A stretch of DNA of 64,000 bases from Bacteroides faecis MAJ27 (GTDB lineage: Bacteria > Bacteroidota > Bacteroidia > Bacteroidales > Bacteroidaceae): positions 372,001 through 436,000 of the forward strand of contig NZ_FNNN01000001.1 in NCBI RefSeq assembly GCF_900106755.1, written 5' to 3'. Shown piece by piece: positions 29,612-38,979 of the stretch. The notes under the pieces were generated by a model. That model was not told the origin of the DNA. It did no database searches and saw only the letters and a program-made list of their open reading frames with translations. A program made the translations under genes and the position numbers. Each line of letters begins with the position of its first letter. Within the stretch, counting starts at the first letter, position 1.

Positions 29612-31408
29612 TTAATCTTCGGAAAAATGTACCAATACCTGACGGTACGAGTTAAATATCTTCGATTTGGAGACAAATCCCTGATAGCGCCCTTCCTCAT
29701 CGACAACCGGAAGATTCCATGCTTTGGTATCATCAAATGTCTGCATCACTTGCTCCATTCCATCCGTATCGAATATCTTGGCAGGAGCAGATGTCATTAA
29801 TTTATTAACAGTAAAGCGATGATAAAGTTCTTGCCGGAACATGATGTTGCGGATATCATCGAGCAGGACAATTCCCAACAATTCACCGGTCTTTTTATCC
29901 GTCACCGGAAACACGTTACGATGGGAAGCGGCAATGGCTTTCACCAACTCGCCCAAATCCATTTCCGGATGCACTACCACGAAGTCTTTTTCCACCACAT
30001 TCTCCATTTTCATCAAGGTCAAGACCGCCTTATCCTTATGATGTGTGAGGAGCTGCCCTCTCTTGGCCAGACGCATCGAATAGATACTATGAGGCTCGAA
30101 AGCAATAATCGTCAGATAGGAACTGACAGATACAATCATCAAGGGAAGAAACAGGTCATAACCTCCGGTCAGTTCGGCAATCAGGAATACACCTGTCAAC
30201 GGAGCATGCATGACTCCACTCATAACACCCGCCATTCCCATCAATGCGAAATTCTTTTCGGGCAGATAAGCAGAAAAGGCAAAGTCATTACTGAAATGGG
30301 AAAATACGAATCCGGCAATACAGCCCAGATAAAGCGAAGGTGCGAAAATACCACCGCAACCACCGCCACCGTTCGTCGCACTGGAAGCAAACACTTTCAG
30401 TAAAATAATCAGCATCAGATAAACCTGCAACAGATTACTATAGCCGTAGAACATAGAGTTGTTCATGACCGTATCCCATTCCGCTGCTGAAGTTCCGTTC
30501 AACAAAAGATTGATCGTATCATAACCTTCGCCATAGAGCGGAGGGAAAAGGAAGATCAGCACACTTAGCATCACACCACCAAAAGCTAGTTTCTGGTAGG
30601 GGTTCTTGAGTTTCCCAAATACCCCTTCTATAGAGTTCATTGCCCGTGTGAAATAGAGAGAAATCAATCCGCAGAAAATACCCAGCAGAATCACATAAGG
30701 GATACGTTCCAGTTCGAAAGCCTGGTCGAGGTTGAATTTGAACATGGCTTCTGTCCCGGTCGTGATATAAGAAACGGTTGCCGCCGTTACGGCGGAAATC
30801 AGCAAAGGAAGCAGAGATGACATCGTGAGGTCGATCATCAGTACTTCCAACGTAAATACAAGTCCGGCAATCGGAGCCTTAAAGATACCTGCAATTGCAC
30901 CTGCCGCACCACAACCGACTAGCAACATCAGCGTACGGTGTTCCATCTTGAAAACACTTCCCAGATTGGAACCGATGGCAGATCCTGTTAAAACAATCGG
31001 GGCCTCCGCTCCAACCGATCCACCGAAGCCGATCGTGATAGCACTGGCAATCGTAGACGACCAGATATTATGCCGTTTGATGCGTCCTTGACGACGCGAT
31101 ATCGCATATAGAATCTTGGTAACTCCATGGCTGATGTCATCCTTCACAATATTGCGCACAAACCATCCGGCCAGAAAAATACCGATTACCGGATATACCA
31201 AATACAAGTAGTTGGCTGATGTCGCATTAAAGTTGTCAGTCAGGAAATTTTGTATCTGATGAATAAGGAACTTCAAAAATAAGGCAGCAATCGCAGTGAA
31301 GATTCCGACCAGGAAACTTAATATAAGGATAAACTGCTTTTCCTTGATATTGGCTTCCCGCCATCTGATGCAACGCTGTAACAAGCTCAGTTTCTCCTCT
31401 CTCTTCAT
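29612..31408 (-). CDS. ClC-family chloride channel/transporter with CBS domains
   Basis: A 598-residue membrane protein. The signature GGSVGAEAPIVLTGSAIGS carries the gating Glu, and GGCGGIFAPSLYLGCIAGF is the second ion-binding loop. About ten membrane helices are followed by two CBS domains (about 465-590, ending VVDEEGRYQGFVSKSKIF). It moves chloride, probably in exchange for protons. Its start touches the tsaC stop. Confidence 0.92.
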   Translation of the reverse strand: MKREEKLSLLQRCIRWREANIKEKQFILILSFLVGIFTAIAALFLKFLIHQIQNFLTDNFNATSANYLYLVYPVIGIFLAGWFVRNIVKDDISHGVTKILYAISRRQGRIKRHNIWSSTIASAITIGFGGSVGAEAPIVLTGSAIGSNLGSVFKMEHRTLMLLVGCGAAGAIAGIFKAPIAGLVFTLEVLMIDLTMSSLLPLLISAVTAATVSYITTGTEAMFKFNLDQAFELERIPYVILLGIFCGLISLYFTRAMNSIEGVFGKLKNPYQKLAFGGVMLSVLIFLFPPLYGEGYDTINLLLNGTSAAEWDTVMNNSMFYGYSNLLQVYLMLIILLKVFASSATNGGGGCGGIFAPSLYLGCIAGFVFSHFSNDFAFSAYLPEKNFALMGMAGVMSGVMHAPLTGVFLIAELTGGYDLFLPLMIVSVSSYLTIIAFEPHSIYSMRLAKRGQLLTHHKDKAVLTLMKMENVVEKDFVVVHPEMDLGELVKAIAASHRNVFPVTDKKTGELLGIVLLDDIRNIMFRQELYHRFTVNKLMTSAPAKIFDTDGMEQVMQTFDDTKAWNLPVVDEEGRYQGFVSKSKIFNSYRQVLVHFSED

Positions 31409-31972
31409 TTATTCACGAATTATCTTGATCACTCCGCCTTTGTCTAACTTTATAATACTCGAGGGCTTGGGACGGCTCATATCATCCTGCCGGAAACCGA
31501 CAATATAATCAACCGCCGCCTTGACTTCGTCGCTGATCTCATTAAAGTTGGCTGCCCCCGGCTCTCCGCTGATATTGGCGGAAGTAGAAACAACCGCCTT
31601 ACGGAATTGCTGACAAAGTCGTCTGGAAAAATCTTCATTGGTCACCCGGATACCTATGCTGCCATCCTCTGCCAACAGGTTCGGAGCCAGATTTCGCGCA
31701 CCGGAATAAATAATAGTCAATGGTTTGTCGGCTACTTCTATCAGATCCCATGCCACATCAGGAACATCCTGTACATAAAAATCCACCTTCACGGGAGAGT
31801 CCACCAGTACCAGCATAGCCTTACTATCGGCACGTTTTTTTATCTCATACACCCGGCGTACAGCCTCTTCGTTAGTAGCGTCGCAGCCTATACCCCATAC
31901 GGTATCGGTGGGATAAAGGATAACACCTCCTTCATTCATCACCTGACAGGCTTTTTTAATATCTTCTATCAT
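31409..31972 (-). CDS. tsaC: Threonylcarbamoyl-AMP synthase (Sua5/YrdC/YwlC)
   Basis: A YrdC-domain protein with GGVILYPTDTVWGIGCDAT, KKRADSKAMLVLV and VVSTSANISGEPG. It makes threonylcarbamoyl-AMP for the t6A modification of tRNAs. The start at 31972 (MIEDIKKA, 187 residues) is preferred to one at 32002 because the promoter -7 box lies at 32004-32011. It is directly followed by the chloride transporter gene. Confidence 0.93.
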   Translation of the reverse strand: MIEDIKKACQVMNEGGVILYPTDTVWGIGCDATNEEAVRRVYEIKKRADSKAMLVLVDSPVKVDFYVQDVPDVAWDLIEVADKPLTIIYSGARNLAPNLLAEDGSIGIRVTNEDFSRRLCQQFRKAVVSTSANISGEPGAANFNEISDEVKAAVDYIVGFRQDDMSRPKPSSIIKLDKGGVIKIIRE

Positions 31973-32003
31973 TTCTTGAACTATTTCTGTTGAGAATAAC
32001 ACG

Positions 32004-32020
32004 CAAAAGTACTACTTTTG
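32004..32020. promoter_or_regulatory. Overlapping divergent promoters for tsaC and the thioesterase
   Basis: Two perfect -7 boxes lie back to back, one base apart: TACTTTTG on the minus strand (32004-32011) and TACTTTTG on the plus strand (32013-32020), together a near-perfect palindrome. Each -33 region would lie across the other's -7 box, so the two polymerases should compete. Confidence 0.7.
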
Positions 32021-32050
32021 CATCGAAATAAAAAAGATTAAGGGAAAACA

Positions 32051-32488
32051 ATGGAAGAAATCGTATTTCATCATGCACTGCCTATCCAGTTGCGCTTCAA
32101 CGACGTAGACAAATTCGGCCACGTCAACAATACCGTTTACTTTTCTTTCTATGATTTGGGGAAGACTGAATACTTTGCTTCCGTATGTCCGGGAGTGGAC
32201 TGGGAAAAGATCGGCATAGTCGTTGTTCATATCGAAGCCAACTTTGTAAAGCAGATTTTCGCATCTGATCATATCGCTGTACAAACCGCTGTTTCTGAAA
32301 TTGGGACTAAAAGCTTTCATCTCATTCAACGGGTGATTGACACGAAAACGCAGGAAGTCAAATGTGTCTGCCAATCGATCATGGTTACTTTCGACTTGGA
32401 AAAACATGAATCGATGCCGCTAACCGAAGATTGGATAGAAGCAATCTGCAAATTTGAAGGAAAAGACTTACGCAAGAAGAAAAACTGA
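32051..32488 (+). CDS. Acyl-CoA thioesterase of the hot-dog (YbgC/4HBT) family
   Basis: A 145-residue hot-dog protein with LRFNDVDKFGHVNNTVYFSF, in which the Asp after FN is the family's catalytic residue, and YFASV and VVVHIEANF further on. It should hydrolyse acyl-CoA thioesters; the substrate cannot be told. Monocistronic, with promoter at 32013 and a repeat array at its 3' end. Confidence 0.88.
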   Translation: MEEIVFHHALPIQLRFNDVDKFGHVNNTVYFSFYDLGKTEYFASVCPGVDWEKIGIVVVHIEANFVKQIFASDHIAVQTAVSEIGTKSFHLIQRVIDTKTQEVKCVCQSIMVTFDLEKHESMPLTEDWIEAICKFEGKDLRKKKN

Positions 32489-32500
32489 AAGAAATAAGTT

Positions 32501-32580
32501 CCCCGGTGCCGGGGATACTCCTCATCGGTGCCGGAGGGGGCCTTCCCCGGTGCCGGGACCATTCCTCATCGGTGCCTGAC
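32501..32580. repeat. 22-bp tandem repeat array (CGGTGCCG type), first copy
   Basis: Units begin at 32501, 32523, 32545 and 32567, exactly 22 bases apart. Each has CGGTGCC; units alternate between CCCCGGTGCCGG and CATCGGTGCCGG starts and mostly end in CCT. The first can fold as CCCCGG/CCGGGG. It lies between the convergent thioesterase and NAGPA genes, like the matching array at 45635-45713. No T-run follows. The remaining bases to 32720 are AT-rich with nothing recognised. Confidence 0.9.
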
Positions 32581-32720
32581 TTTGGAGAGCCCAAACCTGA
32601 GTGATAAAAAAAGTTTTATACTGAATCATGTCCGCTATATAATAGAAATTACTTGCCTATACATTATATTATATATAATTCCTCTCTCCAAAAGTGAACG
32701 GCAACCATGTGAATACTCTC

Positions 32721-33575
32721 TTAATGAACATAAAGGAAGTTTGCCACCTTACGCTCTCCTTGATGATCATAGTTTCTGTTATCACAGGGAAAGTTCACAA
32801 TTCCCTCTTCCGGTGCCCCGGACAGCCATAAGGCGGTAGAACCTCCTCCATCCAGATTCAGCGCATCTTTTCCACCCAATACATGAAGCAGATGTGCCAG
32901 TTCCGGAATGTTGATTCCGACAGCATTTTCCGGAGATCGCCCATCGACAGTAACAAACAGAATCTTTCCTTCTTCAGTCAGACAAATAGCACTACGCGGA
33001 TGCCTGGTTTCTATAAAATTGGCATCGCACTGACTCCAATCATAGTACTTCCCGTCTTTCAACATCAACGGACCGGAAGCTAACACGGAACCTTTATTTT
33101 TCTTGTAGTTCTTCTCGATCTGCCTGTCCCAAGGAATGAGCTTCACTTTTCCTTTCTTCTCATAAACCGCTCCTGTCACCCGCAACTTCAATTCATCCAA
33201 CGAAGTAGTGTCCACAACCTGACTTCCCACCTTCAGAAAACAGACAGAGTTTCCTTTCGTCATATCGAAATAAGAACCGTTGATGGCTCCGATTGCCTGA
33301 TGTTTCGGGGCAATCCGGCTTATTTTCTCCAATTGTCCGGTAAAGGCAATACCGACCTTTTTGCCAGCCTTCGGATTTATCTCCAATATATTAATGGACT
33401 GAGTGCCTTGATAAAGAAAAGGGATGGAAGCCCGCTTATGTACAATTCCATTTTCTACGGTCACCACTTCCCAAGGAGCTGTCACTATTGCTATAGAATC
33501 AGCAACAGTCTGTGCATTTACGACTTTAACGGACAACAAGATTAGAACAATGATACCAACAAGATTTCTTCTCAT
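32721..33575 (-). CDS. Secreted phosphodiester glycosidase family protein (NAGPA domain)
   Basis: A 284-residue secreted protein with signal peptide (MRRNLVGIIVLILLSVKVVNAQ) and a NAGPA/DUF2233 domain: INGSYFDM, ASGPLMLKDG, ETRHPRSAICLTEEGKILFV, VDGRSPENAVGINIPELAH and NLDGGGSTALW. Human family members uncover mannose 6-phosphate by removing GlcNAc; bacterial ones are thought to act on phosphodiester-linked sugars. A longer reading frame to 33647 is rejected because a perfect -7 box (TATCTTTG, 33625-33632) lies inside it. Confidence 0.88.
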   Translation of the reverse strand: MRRNLVGIIVLILLSVKVVNAQTVADSIAIVTAPWEVVTVENGIVHKRASIPFLYQGTQSINILEINPKAGKKVGIAFTGQLEKISRIAPKHQAIGAINGSYFDMTKGNSVCFLKVGSQVVDTTSLDELKLRVTGAVYEKKGKVKLIPWDRQIEKNYKKNKGSVLASGPLMLKDGKYYDWSQCDANFIETRHPRSAICLTEEGKILFVTVDGRSPENAVGINIPELAHLLHVLGGKDALNLDGGGSTALWLSGAPEEGIVNFPCDNRNYDHQGERKVANFLYVH

Positions 33576-33624
33576 AAACAGTCTGTAAGTTTTGGGTTCA
33601 CATTTCGTGTAATAACTAATTATA

Positions 33625-33632
33625 CAAAGATA
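33625..33632 (-). promoter_or_regulatory. Promoter -7 box of the NAGPA gene
   Basis: TATCTTTG on the minus strand, 49 bases before the chosen ATG at 33575; TTGG lies near the -33 position. Confidence 0.65.
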
Positions 33633-33706
33633 TACTTCTCCTGTCATATTACCAATATACCCGGATATAAATTAATTCATTTGTACGGATTTGAGGCAAA
33701 CTGAAT

Positions 33707-33836
33707 CGGAAAAGAATATATTTAGGCACGGATGACACGGATGAACACGGTCGTTTTACGTAATTAATCATAGCACTAAAACCGTGAAATCCGTGTAATC
33801 CGTGCCTAATCCTCAATTTATAATTTAGTTCATTTC
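33707..33836 (-). repeat. Hairpin repeat element, copy B
   Basis: A 130-base element. Arms of the GGCACGGATGACACGG type (33724-33751 and 33781-33807) surround a core GTTTTACGTAATTAATCATAG. The flanks match copy C (43183-43307) only when one copy is reversed, but the core reads in the same direction in both, so the core is inverted relative to the flanks. It lies between divergent genes, NAGPA and recJ; no recJ promoter as good as its neighbours' was seen (TACTTTTA at 33939). Confidence 0.85.
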
Positions 33837-34011
33837 TGTACGAATTTACTCCATTTGAATACCAACCCCGTAAGGAGCTAATTCCGCAGGTTTTGAAATA
33901 TTTTCGTCATAACTACTGTACCCTTCCGCTTTTTTTCGTACTTTTACCCCTTGTTGGAAAGTAGTGCCTTTCCAGCCCCTGAGAACAGAAAAAGAAAAAA
34001 CAATATATAAA

Positions 34012-35730
34012 ATGAATCACAAATGGAATTATCAACCCATTACACCCGAACAGGCAGAGACAAGCCAGATATTGGCCCAGGAATTAGGCATTAGCCCGAT
34101 ACTTGGACAACTTCTGGTGCAGCGGGGAATAACGAAGGCAGCAGATGCCAAGAAGTTTTTCCGCCCGCAGTTGCCCGACCTGCACGATCCGTTCCTGATG
34201 AAGGATATGGATATTGCAGTGGAGCGTCTGAACAGGGCGATGGGAAAGAAAGAGCGTATTCTGATTTATGGAGATTATGACGTAGACGGTACTACTGCCG
34301 TAGCATTGGTCTACAAGTTCATTCAACAGTTCTATTCGAACATTGACTATTACATACCCGACCGCTACAACGAAGGGTATGGCATTTCTAAACAAGGAGT
34401 CGACTACGCCTCTGAAACCGGCGTAGGATTGATTATCGTACTCGACTGCGGCATAAAAGCAGTAGAGGAAATCACGTATGCGAAAGAAAAGGGAATCGAC
34501 TTTATCATCTGCGACCATCATGTACCAGACGATATCCTCCCCCCTGCCGTCGCTATTCTGAATGCCAAACGTCTGGACAACACTTATCCATACACACACC
34601 TTTCCGGCTGTGGAGTCGGTTTTAAGTTTATGCAGGCATTTGCAATCAACAACGGTATTGAGTTTCATCACTTGATTCCGCTGCTCGACCTTGTAGCGGT
34701 GAGTATTGCATCGGACATTGTCCCCATCATGGGTGAAAACCGTATTCTCGCCTATCACGGTCTGAAACAACTGAACAGTAATCCCAGCGTTGGCATGAAA
34801 GCCATCATCGACGTATGCGGACTTTCCGAGAAGGAAATTACCGTCAGTGATATTGTTTTTAAGATCGGACCACGCATCAATGCGTCCGGACGTATCCAGA
34901 ACGGGAAAGAGGCCGTAGACCTGCTCACGGAAAAGGACTTCTCGGCAGCATTGGAGAAAGCCGGACAAATCAACCAATACAATGAAACCCGGAAAGATCT
35001 CGACAAAAGCATGACAGAAGAGGCCAACAATATTGTTGCCAATCTGGAAGGACTCTCCGAACGCCGTTCCATCGTGCTTTACAACGAGGAATGGCATAAA
35101 GGTGTCATCGGCATTGTAGCCTCCCGTCTGACAGAAGTTTACTACCGACCGGCAGTCGTACTCACCCGAACAGATGACATGGCAACCGGTTCCGCACGTT
35201 CCGTTTCCGGATTTGATGTGTATAAGGCAATCGAATATTGCCGTGATCTGTTGGAGAACTTCGGCGGACATACGTATGCAGCCGGATTATCCATGAAAGT
35301 GGAAAATGTGGAAGTCTTTACCCGAAGATTCGAAGAGTATGTGTCACAACATATCCTGCCGGAACAAACCAGTGCCGTAATCAACATAGATGCGGAGATT
35401 GATTTCAGGGATATTACATCAAAATTCTTCAATGACCTGAAGAAATTCAATCCTTTCGGTCCGGACAACATCAAACCGATCTTCTGCACACATCATGTCT
35501 ATGATTACGGTACCAGCAAGGTGGTTGGACGCGATCAGGAACATATCAAACTGGAACTGGTTGACAACAAATCGAATAACGTTATGAACGGTATCGCATT
35601 CGGACAAAGTTCTCATGTGCGCTATATCAAGACGAAGCGTTCATTCGACATCTGCTATACAATCGAAGAGAACACGCATAAGCGTGGCGAAGTCCAACTT
35701 CAAATCGAGGATATAAAGCCGATTGAATAA
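34012..35730 (+). CDS. recJ: Single-stranded-DNA-specific exonuclease RecJ
   Basis: A 572-residue DHH-family exonuclease with LIYGDYDVDGTTAVALV, LIIVLDCGIKA, FIICDHHVPDD, SGCGVGFKFMQ and the DHHA1 motif FGGHTYAAGLSM, then an OB domain (FNPFGPDNIKPIF). It degrades 5' ends of single-stranded DNA in repair. The start MNHKWNYQPITPEQ is preferred over an in-frame start 48 bases earlier because family members start here. It overlaps recQ. Confidence 0.95.
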   Translation: MNHKWNYQPITPEQAETSQILAQELGISPILGQLLVQRGITKAADAKKFFRPQLPDLHDPFLMKDMDIAVERLNRAMGKKERILIYGDYDVDGTTAVALVYKFIQQFYSNIDYYIPDRYNEGYGISKQGVDYASETGVGLIIVLDCGIKAVEEITYAKEKGIDFIICDHHVPDDILPPAVAILNAKRLDNTYPYTHLSGCGVGFKFMQAFAINNGIEFHHLIPLLDLVAVSIASDIVPIMGENRILAYHGLKQLNSNPSVGMKAIIDVCGLSEKEITVSDIVFKIGPRINASGRIQNGKEAVDLLTEKDFSAALEKAGQINQYNETRKDLDKSMTEEANNIVANLEGLSERRSIVLYNEEWHKGVIGIVASRLTEVYYRPAVVLTRTDDMATGSARSVSGFDVYKAIEYCRDLLENFGGHTYAAGLSMKVENVEVFTRRFEEYVSQHILPEQTSAVINIDAEIDFRDITSKFFNDLKKFNPFGPDNIKPIFCTHHVYDYGTSKVVGRDQEHIKLELVDNKSNNVMNGIAFGQSSHVRYIKTKRSFDICYTIEENTHKRGEVQLQIEDIKPIE

Positions 35731-37627
35731 GTATCAGGAGATATTAAAACAATACTGGGGTTATGACTCCTTCCGCGACTTGCAGGAGGAGATCATTACC
35801 AGTATCGGCGAAGGCAAAGACACACTGGGACTGATGCCTACCGGAGGCGGTAAGTCTATTACATTTCAAGTGCCCGCTCTCGCTCAGGAAGGTATTTGTA
35901 TCGTCATCACCCCACTTATCGCCTTGATGAAAGATCAGGTGCAGAACTTGCGGAAACGGGGAATCAAAGCCCTTGCCATCTATTCGGGCATGACACGGCA
36001 AGAAATACTTACCGCACTCGAAAACTGCATCTTCGGCAATTACAAGTTCCTTTATATCTCTCCGGAACGGCTGGATACGGAAATATTCCGTACCAAGTTG
36101 CGTTCGATGAAAGTCTCCATGATTACGGTGGACGAAAGCCACTGTATCTCACAATGGGGATACGACTTCCGCCCGGCATATCTGAAAATCGCAGAAATAC
36201 GGGAGCTGTTGCCTGGAGTACCGGTACTGGCACTGACAGCTACAGCAACTCCCGAAGTCGTAAAAGATATCCAGACCCGACTGAACTTCCGGGAAGGAAA
36301 TGTCTTTCGCATGAGCTTTGAACGAAAGAATCTGGCATATATCGTACGCAAAACGGATAACAAAACCAAAGAATTGCTGCATATCCTCCAACGGATATCG
36401 GGCAGTGCAATTATCTACGTCCGCAACAGACGCCGCACCAAAGAAATCACCGAACTGTTGACAAACGAAGGAATAACTGCCGACTTTTATCATGCCGGCC
36501 TGGACAATGCCGTCAAAGACCTTCGGCAAAAACGCTGGCAAAGCGGAGAAGTCCGTGTCATGGTGGCAACCAATGCTTTCGGCATGGGTATCGACAAGCC
36601 CGATGTACGTATCGTGCTGCATCTCGACCTGCCCGATTCACCCGAGGCCTATTTTCAGGAAGCCGGACGTGCCGGAAGAGACGGAGAGAAAGCTTATGCC
36701 GTCATCCTGTACGCCAAATCCGACAAGATGACACTCCACAAACGTATTGTCGACACCTTTCCCGAAAAAGAATACATCCTGAATGTCTACGAACATCTTC
36801 AGTATTATTATCAAATGGCGATGGGTGACGGATTTCAATGTATCCGGGAATTCAACCTGGAAGAATTTTGCCGGAAGTTCAAATACTTCCCGGTGCCGGT
36901 AGACAGTGCCCTGAAAATACTGACACAGGCTGGCTATCTGGAATACACGGACGAACAGGATAATTCATCACGAATCCTCTTTACCATCCGTCGGGACGAA
37001 CTGTATAAACTGCGGGAAATGGGAAAAGAAGCGGATGCCTTGATACAAACGATTCTTCGTTCGTATACGGGAGTTTTCACTGATTACGCCTATATCAGTG
37101 AAGAATCGCTTGCCCTACGCACCGGACTGACACGCCAGCAAATCTATAACATACTGGTAACATTAACCAAACGCCGCATCGTCGATTACATTCCCCGCAA
37201 AAAGACTCCTTATATTATATATACACGCGAACGATTGGATCTGCGCTTTCTGCACATTCCCCCTATTGTCTACGAAGAGCGCAAGGCACGCTATGAAGCA
37301 CGTATCAAGGCTATGGAAGAATATGTCACTACCGAAAACGTATGCCGGAGCCGGATGCTTCTCCACTACTTCGGAGAGAAAAACGAACATAACTGCGGGC
37401 AATGTGATGTCTGCCTCAGCAACCGTGCCAGCAACGACTTATCTGAGAAATCTTATGAGGAATTGAAAAGGCAAATACTGGAGTTGCTTGGTCAAAGTCC
37501 ACTAACTCCTGCCGAAATTGCCGATAAGATAAAAGCGGAAAAAGAAGATATCGGGCAAGTAATCCGATATTTATTAGACGAAGACGGACTGAAGATGCAG
37601 GACGGAATGCTACATATTTCAAAATAA
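35723..37627 (+). CDS. recQ: ATP-dependent DNA helicase RecQ
   Basis: A 634-residue superfamily 2 helicase: YWGYDSFRDLQEEII, LMPTGGGKSITFQVPA (Walker A), VDESHCISQWGYDFRPAY (motif II), VMVATNAFGMGIDKPDVR, and the zinc-binding Cys set ending HNCGQCDVC. The C terminus is a short winged-helix-type segment (LLGQSPLTPAEIADKIK) rather than an HRDC domain. It starts with TTG inside the last codons of recJ (8-base overlap), since the next Met is within Walker A; translational coupling with recJ is likely. Confidence 0.94.
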   Translation: MNKYQEILKQYWGYDSFRDLQEEIITSIGEGKDTLGLMPTGGGKSITFQVPALAQEGICIVITPLIALMKDQVQNLRKRGIKALAIYSGMTRQEILTALENCIFGNYKFLYISPERLDTEIFRTKLRSMKVSMITVDESHCISQWGYDFRPAYLKIAEIRELLPGVPVLALTATATPEVVKDIQTRLNFREGNVFRMSFERKNLAYIVRKTDNKTKELLHILQRISGSAIIYVRNRRRTKEITELLTNEGITADFYHAGLDNAVKDLRQKRWQSGEVRVMVATNAFGMGIDKPDVRIVLHLDLPDSPEAYFQEAGRAGRDGEKAYAVILYAKSDKMTLHKRIVDTFPEKEYILNVYEHLQYYYQMAMGDGFQCIREFNLEEFCRKFKYFPVPVDSALKILTQAGYLEYTDEQDNSSRILFTIRRDELYKLREMGKEADALIQTILRSYTGVFTDYAYISEESLALRTGLTRQQIYNILVTLTKRRIVDYIPRKKTPYIIYTRERLDLRFLHIPPIVYEERKARYEARIKAMEEYVTTENVCRSRMLLHYFGEKNEHNCGQCDVCLSNRASNDLSEKSYEELKRQILELLGQSPLTPAEIADKIKAEKEDIGQVIRYLLDEDGLKMQDGMLHISK

Positions 37628-37666
37628 GTTATTACATTTGCAGACAAACTCTAAAATAACGCAACC

Positions 37667-38629
37667 ATGCCGAACTTTTTTAAATCTTTTTTCTCCGGTA
37701 AGTCTGAAACACCGGAAAGTGAAAAACAAAAGAACGATCAGAAAAACTTCGAAATATTCAAATATGACGGCCTGCGCGCACAGCGCATGGGACGTCCGGA
37801 TTATGCCATAAAATGCTTCACCAAGGCACTTGCCATCGAAGAGGACTTCGAGACAATGGGTTACCTCAGCCAACTCTATATCCCAATGGGAGAAACAGAA
37901 AAGGCTCGCGAAATTCTGGAAAAAATGGCAGTGATGGAGCCCCATGTCACCAGCACATTCCTCACATTGGCCAATGTCTGCTACATCCAGGAAGACTACA
38001 AAGCTATGGAAGAAGCTGCCAGCAAAGCAATCGCCATCGAAGAAGGAAATGCAGTCGCACACTTCCTGCTGGGAAAAGCCCGCAAAGGACAGGATGACGA
38101 AATCATGACCATTGCCCATCTGACGAAAGCCATCACTCTGAAAGACGACTTCATCGAAGCTCGTCTGATGCGCGCAGAGGCTTTGCTACAAATGAAGCAA
38201 TACAAGGAAGTAATGGAGGACATAGACACCGTAATCGCCCAGAATCCGGAAGAAGAGACCGCCATCCTGCTGCGTGGCAAGGTGAAAGAAGCCAACGGAC
38301 AGGAAGAAGAAGCAGAAACGGACTACAAATTTGTAACGGAAATAAACCCATTCAACGAACAAGCCTACCTCTATCTGGGACAGCTTTATATCAATCAGAA
38401 GAAACTGACAGAAGCTATCAGCCTGTTTGACGAAGCCATCGAACTGAACCCGAATTTCGCCGAAGCCTATAAAGAACGCGGACGTGCCAAGCTATTGAGC
38501 GGTGATAAAGACGGCTCCGTAGAAGATATGAAGAAGTCACTGGAGCTGAACCCGAAAGATGAAGCCGGTCTGAACGGAGAATTCAAGAATCTGGGACCGA
38601 AGCCGGAAGCACTTCCGGGAATCTTCTAA
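37667..38629 (+). CDS. Tetratricopeptide-repeat protein
   Basis: A 320-residue soluble protein made almost entirely of TPR units of 34 residues (from about 40 to 310; AYLYLGQLYINQKKLTEAISLFDEAIELNPN is spread over two lines of the repeat). No signal peptide or membrane segment, so it is cytoplasmic. TPR proteins hold other proteins; the partner is unknown. A -7 box TACATTTG at 37633-37640 gives it its own promoter just after recQ. Confidence 0.9.
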   Translation: MPNFFKSFFSGKSETPESEKQKNDQKNFEIFKYDGLRAQRMGRPDYAIKCFTKALAIEEDFETMGYLSQLYIPMGETEKAREILEKMAVMEPHVTSTFLTLANVCYIQEDYKAMEEAASKAIAIEEGNAVAHFLLGKARKGQDDEIMTIAHLTKAITLKDDFIEARLMRAEALLQMKQYKEVMEDIDTVIAQNPEEETAILLRGKVKEANGQEEEAETDYKFVTEINPFNEQAYLYLGQLYINQKKLTEAISLFDEAIELNPNFAEAYKERGRAKLLSGDKDGSVEDMKKSLELNPKDEAGLNGEFKNLGPKPEALPGIF

Positions 38630-38732
38630 GCAGACAGCAGTATATACTCATTTTCAACTGAAACATTACTGTCATATCAGGTGACCTTTTCATCTTTTTT
38701 AGGGAAGAAAACAAAAAAAGTATCGCTTTTTG

Positions 38733-38762
38733 TTTGCATCTAACAGAAAATTATTACTTTTG
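38733..38762 (+). promoter_or_regulatory. Promoter of the aromatic amino-acid operon
   Basis: TTTG (38733-38736), 18 bases, then TACTTTTG (38755-38762), a perfect -7 box. Transcription would start near 38769, about 30 bases before the leader-peptide ATG. Confidence 0.75.
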
Positions 38763-38800
38763 CCCCAGAATTAGAAACCAAAGCAGAAACAAAGATTCGT

Positions 38801-38887
38801 ATGAAATCATTTTCTTATGCATATTACTTCTTTTTTTACTTTTACTTTAGCCAGAAAGTAGAGCGGGAGTTTGTATGTATCAAGTGA
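38801..38887 (+). CDS. Phe/Tyr-rich leader peptide of the pheA operon attenuator
   Basis: A 28-codon reading frame, ATG to TGA, with seven Phe and five Tyr codons; ten of codons 8-16 plus codon 6 are aromatic, reading YAYYFFFYFYF. It precedes genes that make phenylalanine and tyrosine and is followed by an antiterminator segment and a terminator. The expected logic is that ribosomes stall here when charged tRNA-Phe or tRNA-Tyr is scarce, letting transcription continue. The peptide itself probably has no other function. Confidence 0.9.
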   Translation: MKSFSYAYYFFFYFYFSQKVEREFVCIK

Positions 38888-38926
38888 CATGATGCTTAAG
38901 GACTGAGATGAAGAAATTAATCATAT

Positions 38927-38960
38927 AAATCCCGCTTCCATATGGACGCGGGATTTTTTT
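38927..38960 (+). terminator. Attenuator terminator upstream of pheA
   Basis: A 9-bp stem (AAATCCCGC 38927-38935 with GCGGGATTT 38948-38956) and 12-base loop, with the T-run 38954-38960. An alternative partner, AGCGGGA at 38862-38868, lies in the last codons of the leader peptide and can pair with TCCCGCT (38930-38936), extended by TTT/AAA across a bulge, which would break the terminator. pheA starts 20 bases beyond. Confidence 0.9.
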
Positions 38961-38979
38961 ATATAACCCTATTAGAACA

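Noticed and set aside
29819..30403. A 194-codon frame opposite the ClC gene
   Set aside because: His/Gln-rich shadow of the CBS and membrane parts of the ClC protein.
34084..35271. A 395-codon frame opposite recJ
   Set aside because: It is entirely antisense to conserved DHH motifs and shows no domain of its own.
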